Origin: Gammaproteobacteria bacterium
GTDB taxonomy: Bacteria > Pseudomonadota > Gammaproteobacteria > UBA6429 > Thiohalophilaceae
Reading direction: 5' to 3'
Assembly (NCBI GenBank): GCA_016125505.1
Contig: WGLP01000002.1
Location: 434,001-498,000 of the forward strand
Length of the DNA: 64,000 nucleotides
Below are positions 1 to 7,695 of this stretch, piece after piece. The first letter of the stretch is position 1; each line of letters begins with the position of its first letter. A model generated the notes under the pieces. The model ran no database searches and was not told the origin of the DNA. It was given only the letters and a program-made list of their open reading frames with translations. A program made the translations under genes and the position numbers.

Positions 1-749
1 GGGAGCGGATAGCGCCAACGTGCATGCAGAAACTGCAGGACCTCGCGTACGCTGGGAATCTCGGGACCGACGATATTGAATCCCTCATAGTCCGCCATTG
101 CCGGTGCCTGTGCGGCGCGCACAAAGGCCTGGCCGATATCGCGGCCGTCGATGAGCGGCATACTGGTCTTGCCGTGGTTAATCCAGGGCACCAGGTGCGT
201 ACGCAGGCGTGGCAGCAACATCGGCAGCAGCCCCAGGCCATAGCGGCGTCCGACAAAAAGCCCCAGGCGCAGGTTGATGACCTGAAAGTGCGGGTCGGCC
301 TGTTGTCTCAGATAATTTTCGATGGCCACCACATTGCACAGGTGCGGCCAGAAGGTGCGCGGGATACCGATGCTGTTGGGATCATGCGACCGCGCCGGCG
401 CGGCGGCGGAGGTGGTGCTGGTATTGATAAAGCGCCTCACCCCCGCCGCCTTCGCGGCATCGATCATGGCCAGGCTTGGCCGTAACAGCAACTCGTGCGA
501 TTGCGTGCGGTGTTTCCAGACCGAGGTCCAGGCAAAGGCATTGCACACAATGTCCACGTCCTCAAACAGCCTGGCGCGATAGGCCGGGTCACGCATGTCG
601 CCGCAACGGATCTCCCCGGCGAATGACTCCGGCAACTGCGTGTCATCACGGCAGGCAGCGATGACACGCAACGCAGATTGTTGTGACAGTGCTTCGAGGA
701 TATGACTCCCGACGAAGCCGGTCGCACCGGTGACCAATAGCGTTGGCAT
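1..749 (-). CDS. NAD(P)-dependent epimerase/dehydratase-like protein, C-terminus cut by window edge
   Basis: The frame is open from an ATG at 747-749 (minus strand) to the window edge, so the C-terminus is missing. The product starts with a Rossmann dinucleotide-binding motif, TGATGFVGSHI, typical of extended short-chain dehydrogenases that act on nucleotide sugars or related substrates. Further in are segments typical of the family, such as RRFINTSTTS and VVAIENYL. The usual catalytic YxxxK is not obvious: the equivalent stretch reads FWPHLCNVVAIEN, so this may be an atypical or non-catalytic NAD(P)-binding member. The gene lies 23 bp before the DsrE2-like gene on the same strand and could be cotranscribed with it. 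The substrate cannot be told. Confidence 0.8.
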   Translation of the reverse strand, partial: MPTLLVTGATGFVGSHILEALSQQSALRVIAACRDDTQLPESFAGEIRCGDMRDPAYRARLFEDVDIVCNAFAWTSVWKHRTQSHELLLRPSLAMIDAAKAAGVRRFINTSTTSAAAPARSHDPNSIGIPRTFWPHLCNVVAIENYLRQQADPHFQVINLRLGLFVGRRYGLGLLPMLLPRLRTHLVPWINHGKTSMPLIDGRDIGQAFVRAAQAPAMADYEGFNIVGPEIPSVREVLQFLHARWRYPL

Positions 750-772
750 CGTTGACGGCTGCGCGGGCTGGT

Positions 773-1342
773 TCAGGAAATAAAATACGCGGTGCGTGCC
801 CTGAGGGCCGTGTCATACATGGCGGCGACACCGCAGACATCCACCGGTACCACCCATTCATCATTATCGAAACCCATGATCGCGAGCGAAGGTGAACAGA
901 CCTGGAACGTCACGCCGGCTTCTTTGGCCAATTCGATTTGTTCTTCCAGCGGTGACATGTTGCCTTTCATCATGACATTAAAGAACTTGCGACCGATGCC
1001 GCCGAACGCCATGCGTGATGGTGAAAGATCCTTGCTACTGCCGGGGAGCATCAGGTTGACCAGCTTGTGCGAGAATTTTTTACCCTTGAGCTTGCGGCCT
1101 TTCTTGATCACGGAGCAGCCCCAGAAGGTAAAAAACATCGTGACTTCCATGCCCATGGCAACCGCGCCGTTTGCCATAAAGAAGGCCGCCATGGCCTTGT
1201 CGAAATCGCCGGATAGTAAAATGATGGATACCTTGTTCTCCGGGACGCGTGGTTCGAGTTCCGCGAGTGTGGACTCAAGCCTGTTGATGCGTTCTTCAAG
1301 TGTATAGATGTCGGTGTTCGGTGTCTTGACCAGTGCTTTCAT
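773..1342 (-). CDS. DsrE2-like (DsrE/DsrF/DrsH family) protein
   Basis: A 189-residue protein. An N-terminal helical stretch with heptad-like leucines (about residues 14-35, LEERINRLESTLAEL) is followed by the DsrE fold: VSIILLSGDFDKAMAAFFMANGAVAMGMEVTMFFTFWG. This matches the DsrE2 group, peroxiredoxin-like or sulfurtransferase-associated proteins often found with rhodanese or sulfur-oxidation genes. One Cys in FWGCSV and further Cys in FQVCSPS and VDVCGVAA are candidate persulfide carriers. A Shine-Dalgarno sequence (AGGAGT) precedes the ATG at good spacing. The gene is divergent from the marR-type gene, with a palindromic operator between them, so it is the likely target of that regulator. 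The sulfur role comes from the family and is not shown here. Confidence 0.8.
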   Translation of the reverse strand: MKALVKTPNTDIYTLEERINRLESTLAELEPRVPENKVSIILLSGDFDKAMAAFFMANGAVAMGMEVTMFFTFWGCSVIKKGRKLKGKKFSHKLVNLMLPGSSKDLSPSRMAFGGIGRKFFNVMMKGNMSPLEEQIELAKEAGVTFQVCSPSLAIMGFDNDEWVVPVDVCGVAAMYDTALRARTAYFIS

Positions 1343-1487
1343 AACAGTACTCCTGTGTCGACGAATGAGAAAACTTTTGACAGGTTTTAGATCTTGCTCA
1401 ACATTGCAGAGTCGCGCTGCAACTTGCTGAATGACTTCAAATAGAGAATATTGCAGTTTTACGCGATAATAAATTGAAATGATGTTT

Positions 1488-1502
1488 GTTAGTCAGACTA
1501 AC
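1488..1502. promoter_or_regulatory. Palindromic operator of the MarR-type regulator
   Basis: The sequence GTTAGTCAGACTAAC is a perfect inverted repeat, with 7-bp arms around a single A. It lies 14 bp before the ATG of the marR-type gene and about 145 bp before the divergent DsrE2-like gene. MarR dimers typically bind such 15-20 bp palindromes in their own promoter. Autoregulation and control of the divergent gene are inferred. Confidence 0.65.
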
Positions 1503-1515
1503 AATCGGAGACGTT

Positions 1516-1932
1516 ATGAATGATGTTGACGTATTAAGACTGCTCGATGCGATTCAGATTTTCGAGCGCAAGCTGAATCTCGCCTTGATGTACTACGGGT
1601 TACGGCTGCCACAATACCGTGTGCTGGATATTCTGGATAAAGTCGGCAAGATCACGGTCTCCGATCTCAGTCGCAAGCTGGATGTCACGCGTGCCACCAT
1701 GAGTGTCCTGGTGACGAAAATGCAGAAGGCCGGGCTCGTGAGTTATCTGGATAACAAGATGGACAAACGCTCGTTTTATATCAGGCTCACGGAGGCCGGC
1801 CAGCTGCGTCTGCGCAGCGCGGAGCAGGCCTTTCAGGTAATGCAGAAGCGCATGTGCGAGTCCCTGCCCGAGGCCACCATCGCGGCCCTGAATGCCTTTG
1901 CCCTGGGGGTACGCCAGGATGCGTTTTACTGA
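1516..1932 (+). CDS. MarR family transcriptional regulator
   Basis: A 138-residue winged-helix regulator. The HTH segment (about residues 45-70, ITVSDLSRKLDVTRATMSVLVTKM) is followed by a wing (LVSYLDNKMDKRSFYIRLTEAG), as in the MarR fold. The ATG at 1516 is preferred because GGAG lies 5 bases upstream; a TTG in frame at 1486 would put the start across the operator palindrome. The gene diverges from the DsrE2-like gene. MarR proteins usually repress their own and a neighbouring promoter and release DNA on binding a small aromatic ligand or on thiol oxidation. The ligand is unknown. Confidence 0.85.
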   Translation: MNDVDVLRLLDAIQIFERKLNLALMYYGLRLPQYRVLDILDKVGKITVSDLSRKLDVTRATMSVLVTKMQKAGLVSYLDNKMDKRSFYIRLTEAGQLRLRSAEQAFQVMQKRMCESLPEATIAALNAFALGVRQDAFY

Positions 1933-1953
1933 ATAACCTTACTGGTTATTTCC
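1932..1953 (+). terminator. Possible rho-independent terminator after the marR-type gene
   Basis: A 7-bp stem (AATAACC/GGTTATT) with a 5-base loop starts at the stop codon. It is followed only by a short T tract, so it is a weak terminator candidate. Confidence 0.4.
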
Positions 1954-2105
1954 AAGTTAGCCTTTCCGGGAAATCTGCAATCACATTTTCTGTAGATAAA
2001 ACATATAGTTATTGTATTTTAAAGCTCCCTAATAGACGTTCGATATATATAAAAGCATACCGACTGTTTCGGTATGTTTGCGCTGCATGGCCTGAGGGGG
2101 ACGCT

Positions 2106-3257
2106 ATGTCCAAAACAACGAACATCCTGATTGTCGATGACAATGTCCTGAATATCGAGACGATAGCACGACGTCTGGAGCGGGATGGTTTCAATACCTT
2201 CAAGGCCGAAAGCGGCGCCCAGGCCTTCCGCATTCTGGAAAACTTCACGGTCGACCTGATCCTGCTGGACATCATGATGCCGGAGATGGATGGCTATCAG
2301 GTGCTGGAAATACTCAAGCAATCCGAGCAGTGGCAGCACATCCCCGTTGTTATGATCACGGCGCTGGAAGAAGAGGAGAGCGTGGTGCGTTGCATCAAGG
2401 CAGGCGCCGACGATTACCTCACAAAGCCGGTGAATACGGTATTGTTGCTTGCGCGCGTGAATAACTCGCTCAACAAAAAACGCCTGTATGACCGCGACAA
2501 GCAGTACCGCAATGAACTCGAATGTTATAACCAGCAACTCAAGCACAAAGTGGAATCGCAGGTAAAGGAAATCATGTCCGCGCAACAGGCCATGATCTTC
2601 GCCACCTCCAAACTTGCCGAATCGAAGGACCCTGAAACCGGCGCACACCTGGAACGGCTGCGCGTGTTCTGCAAGATCCTGAGCGAGTACATGGCGGAGA
2701 ATAGCACCAGCAGACACCTTATCACGCCGGAGTTCATCGAACATATCTATGCTGTCAGCACGCTACACGATATCGGCAAGGTCGGGATCCCCGATAACGT
2801 CTTGCTGAAGCCGGGAAAACTCTCGGAATCCGAATGGGAGGTTATGCGGACCCACACTATCATCGGCGCAAACACGCTGCGCGCCGTCTATGAAAAACAC
2901 CCGGACAATGCCTATATCAAAATGGGCATCGAGATTGCGGAGTCCCATCATGAGAAGTGGGACGGCAGCGGCTACCCTCATGGCCTCAAAGGTGAGGAGA
3001 TTCCCTTGTCCGCGCGCATTCTCGCGGTGGCTGATGTTTATGACGCGTTGACATCGGTGCGTTGTTACAAGACCGCATATACCCATGAACAGAGCCGCCA
3101 GATGATTGTCGAGGGATCAGGAAAACATTTCGATCCTGAGGTCGTCGAGGCCTTCCTGAATTGTGAAACACGTTTCATCCAGGTGAAGAAAGAATTCAAG
3201 GACGACGCGTCAATGAGTGCATACGAACATATGGCCTCTCTGGTCAATTCCAACTAA
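2106..3257 (+). CDS. Response regulator with HD-GYP domain (c-di-GMP phosphodiesterase)
   Basis: A 383-residue two-domain protein. Residues about 5-122 are a CheY-like receiver with acidic pocket DD11-12, phosphoacceptor D55 (LILLDIMMPEMDGYQ) and the conserved Lys in DDYLTKPVN. A coiled-coil linker containing KHKVESQVKEI leads into an HD-GYP domain (about 160-370) with the metal-binding pair in LHDIGKVGIPD, the HHEKWDGSGYP signature and the AVADVYDALTS helix. This family hydrolyses c-di-GMP to GMP. The ATG at 2106 follows GAGGGGG; an upstream frame extension overlaps the marR-type gene and is not needed. The gene ends 10 bp before a single-domain receiver, so the two are likely one operon. 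Two c-di-GMP riboswitch candidates lie 2.7-5.4 kb downstream. Confidence 0.92.
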   Translation: MSKTTNILIVDDNVLNIETIARRLERDGFNTFKAESGAQAFRILENFTVDLILLDIMMPEMDGYQVLEILKQSEQWQHIPVVMITALEEEESVVRCIKAGADDYLTKPVNTVLLLARVNNSLNKKRLYDRDKQYRNELECYNQQLKHKVESQVKEIMSAQQAMIFATSKLAESKDPETGAHLERLRVFCKILSEYMAENSTSRHLITPEFIEHIYAVSTLHDIGKVGIPDNVLLKPGKLSESEWEVMRTHTIIGANTLRAVYEKHPDNAYIKMGIEIAESHHEKWDGSGYPHGLKGEEIPLSARILAVADVYDALTSVRCYKTAYTHEQSRQMIVEGSGKHFDPEVVEAFLNCETRFIQVKKEFKDDASMSAYEHMASLVNSN

Positions 3258-3267
3258 AGCGAACAGT

Positions 3268-3642
3268 ATGCGCCGGATCCTGTTAGTCGAAGACAATGAT
3301 CTGAATCGCGACATGTTGTCGCGGCGTCTGGTACGTCTTGGCTATGAGGTTGCCGTTGCCGCAGACGGTGCGGAAGGCGTCAAACAGGCGCAGTCATTAT
3401 TGCCGGACCTGGTGTTGATGGACATGAGTCTGCCGGTGATGGATGGCTGGGAGGCCACGCGCCAGATCAAGTCAGCTGTGGAAACGGCGGCGATTCCCGT
3501 GATCGGCCTGTCGGCACACGCCCTGTCCGAAGATGCCGAGCGGGCGCTGCAGGCCGGCTGTGATGATTACGATACCAAACCGATTGATTTCAATCGTCTG
3601 GCCGACAAGATTTCCAGATTAGTAAAAGACAATCTGCAATAG
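3268..3642 (+). CDS. Single-domain response regulator (CheY/DivK-like receiver)
   Basis: A 124-residue protein made up only of a receiver domain: acidic residues E8-D9, phosphoacceptor D52 (LVLMDMSLPVMDGW), the Thr/Ser switch region (IPVIGLSAHAL) and the conserved Lys in DDYDTKPID. It has no output domain, so it probably works by protein contact, like DivK or the receiver partners of hybrid kinases. The ATG at 3268 lies 10 bp after the HD-GYP gene, which points to cotranscription. It is the last gene before the left inverted repeat of the island. Confidence 0.88.
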   Translation: MRRILLVEDNDLNRDMLSRRLVRLGYEVAVAADGAEGVKQAQSLLPDLVLMDMSLPVMDGWEATRQIKSAVETAAIPVIGLSAHALSEDAERALQAGCDDYDTKPIDFNRLADKISRLVKDNLQ

Positions 3643-3655
3643 AGTGTTGTTTAAA

Positions 3656-3741
3656 AAAAAGGGCCGGCATTAGCCCGAGCCGTTCAAGTAAAGTGTTGAA
3701 AATCCTATTATGCCCTCCACTATAAGGAGGGCAAATTTTTT
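3656..3741 (+). repeat. Left copy of the ~87-bp inverted repeat (element end)
   Basis: This begins AAAAAGGGCCGGC, contains GTTCAAGTAAAGTGTTGAAAA and ends in a hairpin (TGCCCTCC/GGAGGGCA) followed by a T tract. The reverse complement of 23246-23332 matches it with only scattered differences. Unlike the right copy, it is not followed by a transposase reading frame. Confidence 0.8.
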
Positions 3742-4016
3742 AGCTAATGCACTTACCTGCACGATCCAGATTGAGCGCTGTTATTACATTATTTATTGTA
3801 ATGATAATGCTATCCTTATAATCTTAGGCAACCTAAAAGTATGGATTGGCATTATCCCGAATAATCGAATGGCTCCCGAAATATCCAAGTGATGCTATCC
3901 TAATCAGGATTCACAGATCATCCCGTTCTTTTCCTGTTAGAGATTTCTCCCTAACTGAATTATTAGAAGAATGTGACACTTTGCGAAGTAAACCGACAAG
4001 TGCACCTATCCTTTGC
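3742..4016. other. AT-rich stretch without a convincing gene
   Basis: Just inside the left repeat there is no well-supported gene. One open frame from a TTG at 3846 reads rather protein-like (IEWLPKYPSDAILIRIHRS, then FSLTELLEECDTLRSK) but has no ribosome-binding site and runs into the end of the opposite-strand gene. It may be a decayed gene fragment. Confidence 0.4.
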
Positions 4017-4631
4017 CTACAATTTAGGATGTTTCAACCAAGTATCAATAATACTGACAGCCATGTCCTTCTGATTTGATTCCAGAGCGGCAGAAACTTT
4101 TTCCAGGGTATCTCGTAAAACACCACTAAGCGCAAAATATGTGTTGTACGCAAAAATTGTTGCGCGTGCGCCTACAGCAGAAACCTCTCCAGCGGTTTCT
4201 TTGCGCATAATTGTTCTATTGAGATTTTGATTAAGCATGGAAAATGCCTTTTCCATTTTGTTATTCAGAATATCTTTCTTTAGCGTTTTGAGGCTGGCAA
4301 TTGATTGTATGCGCGCTAAAAAATGATCTATATAAATGGCGACTACATATATGATATAGATGACAAACGTTGCGATGCCATAAAATTCCAGATTTCCTTT
4401 AATCGTACGCACTTTGTGAATATCAAGGAACATATAATTTTTTGGTATCCATGTCAGAAATGAGAGGATATCAACAAGGCTGTATGCCTTCGTATCACCA
4501 AATACTAATGCGATGACAAAGCCAAGACAAATCAAAAGACAACCCACCAGGGCAATCAATAAAAAATAGCGTAGCATGAAGTAAATAGGTCTATAGAACA
4601 TGCGCGCAACGCGAATTAGTGTGTAGTTCAT
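4017..4631 (-). CDS. Unrecognised membrane protein with cytoplasmic helical tail
   Basis: A 204-residue protein that I do not recognise. Two hydrophobic segments are visible, about residues 17-45 and 81-106, separated by a polar loop. The last ~95 residues are predicted helical and charged (SLKTLKKDILNNKMEKAF and onward), with a KHPKL end. Base composition is clearly more AT-rich than in the core genes, which suits acquired DNA. It lies 114 bp downstream of the lipoprotein gene on the same strand, so the two may form an envelope-associated pair. No function is proposed. Confidence 0.6.
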   Translation of the reverse strand: MNYTLIRVARMFYRPIYFMLRYFLLIALVGCLLICLGFVIALVFGDTKAYSLVDILSFLTWIPKNYMFLDIHKVRTIKGNLEFYGIATFVIYIIYVVAIYIDHFLARIQSIASLKTLKKDILNNKMEKAFSMLNQNLNRTIMRKETAGEVSAVGARATIFAYNTYFALSGVLRDTLEKVSAALESNQKDMAVSIIDTWLKHPKL

Positions 4632-4745
4632 CAGTCTCTGTCCTTTGTTGCTATCGTTTGTTTGCCGCTACATCAAACAATGCAAAATTGGGATATATAG
4701 TAGTGCACAACATGAACTGTATTGACTATGCATTCAGCGATAAAC

Positions 4746-5525
4746 TCACTGAGCCTCCACTAAATACAATGTATCACCCAGCATATCGATATAACCAATA
4801 TTGGAAGCAACGAATTTTCCGTGCGTGGAAATTTCAGTGCCCTTCTTTATATACTCATAACGGGTGTTATTCGTGTACATTGCGAGATCGAAGTGTTGCG
4901 AAAACGCAGTTTGTTCATCAATATCAGATAACGGATTACCCGTGTTGAAACTGACAAGAAATTTTCCATATTTTGATTTTGAATAAACAACATTCTCTAA
5001 CGGAAAGTTGATAGAATAAATACGATTTTGCATGTTCTCACGATACCAATCCTGCCTGCCTGCTTTTGGCATATCATATAAAACATGACTGATAAATCCT
5101 AAATCAGATAATGCCTCAGCACGATATTTTGTGTATTGTGCAGAATTCATCGCACTGCTGATCTTCTGAGAGAGTTGATTTCTAAATTTGTTAATATTGA
5201 AGGCAATCGTTGTGTTTGTAAAAGACCAGATACCATTCGCATCTTGATTCGCCATATCATCCAACGAAACGGCAATTTGATTACCTAGACGCACCACGTG
5301 AATATGAAAACGTAAATTGAGCAACAAATCCTTGCCGTAATAAAAATCAGACACATATTGTTCGTTGTTGATATCTACTTTGGCAAAGCCAAGATGGTAA
5401 TCAGAAAAAATCTTATGCACTGCCGGGTAAAGGGATTTGCCGCCCGAATAACTGGACAATTTTAGCGGCGAACTGGCACAAGCTGATAACATGAAAATGA
5501 CGATGAGTGGCAGTATCCTGCGCAT
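4746..5525 (-). CDS. Unrecognised lipoprotein
   Basis: A 259-residue protein with a lipoprotein signal peptide: a positively charged start, hydrophobic core and lipobox LSAC with the acylated Cys at residue 16. The following serines suggest outer-membrane sorting. The mature part has no motif that I know. AGGAG precedes the ATG at good spacing. It is AT-rich like its neighbour at 4017-4631 and transcribed in the same direction. The only functional statement the sequence supports is probable membrane anchoring. Confidence 0.65.
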   Translation of the reverse strand: MRRILPLIVIFMLSACASSPLKLSSYSGGKSLYPAVHKIFSDYHLGFAKVDINNEQYVSDFYYGKDLLLNLRFHIHVVRLGNQIAVSLDDMANQDANGIWSFTNTTIAFNINKFRNQLSQKISSAMNSAQYTKYRAEALSDLGFISHVLYDMPKAGRQDWYRENMQNRIYSINFPLENVVYSKSKYGKFLVSFNTGNPLSDIDEQTAFSQHFDLAMYTNNTRYEYIKKGTEISTHGKFVASNIGYIDMLGDTLYLVEAQ

Positions 5526-5724
5526 ATTAGATCTCCTTGTTGTAGTTATTCCGCGCTTTGAAGAGCGATGTAAAATTATTTGTCTGTCTTCAACTGTAAG
5601 AATATTTGTCTTAATGAAAGCTTAACATCCGCACAAAAAATGATACATGTGCGCATAAATCCATTATTTTTTCGCGGTTTATTTCCAATGATTTGTTGTA
5701 TTATGTTTGGCAGGATATAACAAA

Positions 5725-5819
5725 ATCAATTCTACATCGTTCGATGGCACGCGCTTTCCGGGCTTTTAAGATGTGTACCTAGCTAGCGGAAAACGTATTG
5801 CCGGTGCTTTTCGAATCTT
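5725..5819 (+). pseudogene. Remnant of the 3' end of a sirtuin gene
   Basis: This non-coding stretch resembles the 3' end of the intact sirtuin gene (about 8320-8420). The last part reads ENVLPVLFES followed by a stop, against EDVLPVLFDP in the intact gene, and the shared TTGCCGGTGCTTTTCGA is exact. Small deletions break the frame upstream. The same order, sirtuin end then riboswitch, occurs at both places, so this looks like what is left of a tandem duplication. Confidence 0.6.
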
Positions 5820-5978
5820 AAGAGGTTGGCAATAAGCCAATAATCAGCATGATCAGTAGGATACTACAACACCAGTATGTAATCCCCATCGCAGTCCTCC
5901 CTGAAGATTTAACCATATTTAACATTTCACAATATCAAAAGTAAGGTTCTGGCGAGTGAGTTTCGCTAAAATAGCTCA

Positions 5979-6099
5979 GCTTCGATCAGGGCACGTCGGG
6001 TGTCGGGCATGCTACTAGTAGATAGACTCGTAATCTACCGTCGGTACGTAAAACCACGAGCTTGTTATCAACTGACTAGTCGCAGGGGTCCCGAAGAGC
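5979..6099 (+). ncRNA. c-di-GMP-I (GEMM-I) riboswitch candidate, copy 1
   Basis: The stretch aligns with the GEMM-I aptamer core: GGGCAC, a stem-loop (GTAGAT/ATCTAC), then GGTACGTAAAACCACGAGC, and a 3' part with GCAGGGGTCCCGAAG. Flanking arms GCTTCG and CGAAGAGC can close the outer helix. The G matching ligand-contacting G20 of the Vibrio Vc2 aptamer is kept, and so is A47, but the position matching C46 is T and the one matching G50 is A, so affinity may be reduced. It lies about 240 bp before the unknown/unknown/sirtuin genes. Confidence 0.6.
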
Positions 6100-6159
6100 A
6101 GAATTGATTTTCATACAAACGGATAAACTGCATTTTTGTATCACATTTACGGGGACATA

Positions 6160-6252
6160 ATGTCAAAAACTGCCATGGCAAATAAAGTTTCGCCACGCCA
6201 CGGGCGTGGTAACTGCCCCTGCTATTATCCACCAAACCAACATGATCACTGA
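6160..6252 (+). CDS. Possible small ORF downstream of riboswitch copy 1
   Basis: A 30-codon frame (MSKTAMANKVSPR start) begins 60 bp after the aptamer, with CGGGGAC just upstream as ribosome-binding site. Copy 2 of the riboswitch is followed by a start in the same context with a similar beginning (MSATAVTMKTTPH). Conservation across the two copies favours a small or leader peptide, but duplication alone could also explain it. Confidence 0.3.
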   Translation: MSKTAMANKVSPRHGRGNCPCYYPPNQHDH

Positions 6253-6339
6253 TAGCATATCTTTTTTGCTTTTGATTGATGAACATTAAGAAGGATCTCA
6301 GTATTTTTCTATATAGAATTTACACGGAGGATTAATGCA

Positions 6340-7035
6340 ATGTCGAATAAAGATTTTATCATGAAGAAGTTGAATTTGATGAAAAAAGATAAGCAACCGG
6401 TATTTGACAGGCTGGTCGAGCCATTGTCAGAAATGGCAGAACAAGGCACACAGGCTCAAAAGATAAAAATACCATCAGATGGTAATTGGTTTAAAGTTTC
6501 ATTTGATGCGGTAGAAGTAAAAACGGACCGGCTGGTGATTACTGCGAAGAGATTGGTTGACGGACTGGTATCGGCGAGTCATGACCCTTCAGAAAAACAG
6601 TATAGTGTTGAGTTTGCTGGTACACGTGCGGCATACTTGCGTGGTTTTTATAAATCACGGCACCCCAAATATTCTTGGCCATACATATATTGGGATATTC
6701 GGGCTTACGCAAATCATCCGGAAAATCCGACAATGAGAGTCTACGTGAACGGGTTCTATGCTCACAAGGAACTTCACAAGATGATACTGGCTATGGAAAA
6801 ATTCTACGGAACCAACAATATTCTGAATAAGTATATAAATGACAATCTAATAAGATTTAAAAGTAATATCAAGATGGGTAAAAGCCCACAGCAAATAGAA
6901 CAAGTATGGTCGCGTGGTCTTATGGAAGGGTTAGGTTACCGATATGTTGAAGCTTTTGATACAGGTTTTCCAAAAGGTAATTGGAGCGATGTAGAAGTGC
7001 ATTGGTGTAAGAAATCTCAAGACTTGAGGGCCTGA
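6340..7035 (+). CDS. Unrecognised protein, first gene of the riboswitch-1/sirtuin cluster
   Basis: A 231-residue soluble protein that I do not recognise. It has no signal peptide or membrane segment. The N-terminus is Lys-rich (KKLNLMKKDKQPVFDRL). The middle is probably beta-rich with many aromatic residues (YKSRHPKYSWPYIYWDIRAY), and the C-terminus is mixed. GGAGG lies 9 bases before the ATG. The stop codon is one base from the start of the next gene, so translation is likely coupled. A c-di-GMP riboswitch candidate sits in its leader. Composition is AT-rich compared with the core genes. Function unknown. Confidence 0.7.
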   Translation: MSNKDFIMKKLNLMKKDKQPVFDRLVEPLSEMAEQGTQAQKIKIPSDGNWFKVSFDAVEVKTDRLVITAKRLVDGLVSASHDPSEKQYSVEFAGTRAAYLRGFYKSRHPKYSWPYIYWDIRAYANHPENPTMRVYVNGFYAHKELHKMILAMEKFYGTNNILNKYINDNLIRFKSNIKMGKSPQQIEQVWSRGLMEGLGYRYVEAFDTGFPKGNWSDVEVHWCKKSQDLRA

Positions 7036-7036
7036 T

Positions 7037-7663
7037 ATGTCCAATAAACCAGATCTAACATTAATTACCAAGAGAACTCTTGCGGATATTCCAATAGATG
7101 CTCCCGATGTTTTTATAAATTGGATCAGGAATGAATGCATCAAACCATCCGTCGCTCTACGCAAATTCATGGAGGAATATAACTGCCCTATTCTAGATGT
7201 ATCTGTACCAATTAAGTTGCTCGAACTAACCTATCCTGATATTGACTTAGACAGAGGAGGTTTCAGGTTTAGAATTGTTGATTCCGCCTACCCTAATAGC
7301 GATCAGAGGCAGTTTAGCGATGATGATTTTGATGATGGCCTGGAGTATTTGGTCTCTCATCCCTCAGAAGCGGGACCTAATGCCATTGAAACCGTCATGC
7401 GGTCATTCAAGGATTTTGAAAAATGGTTGTTGGAAGATAACGAAAAACCATCTGTGGCACTTCGCCGTTTCATGGGAAAGTACCATACCTTGCACCCGAC
7501 AACAGTTATCCATTTTATACTGGCGGTATATCCACATATTGATCTAAATTATGAAGGATTTGAGCACAATCTACTTCAATCGCGTTATCCCTACAGCGAT
7601 CCAAGACAGTTCAGTGATGATGATTTTGACAAGGGCATTGCAAAAATTCTGGCATCCACCTAA
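7037..7663 (+). CDS. Unrecognised protein made of two ~80-residue repeats
   Basis: A 208-residue protein built from an internal duplication. Residues about 26-106 and 127-206 share KPSVALR(K/R)FM, then YP.IDL, then a C-terminal block (Q/P)RQFSDDDFD. Both repeats look helical and acidic, suggesting a binding rather than catalytic module. No family is recognised. The start is one base after the preceding stop, and the sirtuin follows 32 bp later, so all three may be cotranscribed. The acidic DDDFD block suggests metal or protein binding, but this is speculation. Confidence 0.7.
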   Translation: MSNKPDLTLITKRTLADIPIDAPDVFINWIRNECIKPSVALRKFMEEYNCPILDVSVPIKLLELTYPDIDLDRGGFRFRIVDSAYPNSDQRQFSDDDFDDGLEYLVSHPSEAGPNAIETVMRSFKDFEKWLLEDNEKPSVALRRFMGKYHTLHPTTVIHFILAVYPHIDLNYEGFEHNLLQSRYPYSDPRQFSDDDFDKGIAKILAST

Positions 7664-7695
7664 TAATACTGATCAGTAGTATTTTTTGCATCGAA

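Noticed and set aside
1486-1515. Longer start for the marR-type gene
   Set aside because: A TTG start would cover the operator palindrome; the ATG at 1516 has a better-placed GGAG.
2019-2744. Long minus-strand frame opposite the HD-GYP gene
   Set aside because: It is the shadow of a gene with complete receiver and HD-GYP motifs and has no start signal.
3846-4079. 77-codon plus-strand frame inside the left end of the island
   Set aside because: TTG start, no ribosome-binding site, and it overlaps the end of the opposite-strand gene; noted only as a possible fragment.
7665-7690. Terminator before the sirtuin gene (AATACTGATCAGTAGTATT plus T run)
   Set aside because: The palindrome TACTGATCAGTA leaves no loop and the outer stem is only five bases, so an intrinsic terminator is not convincing.
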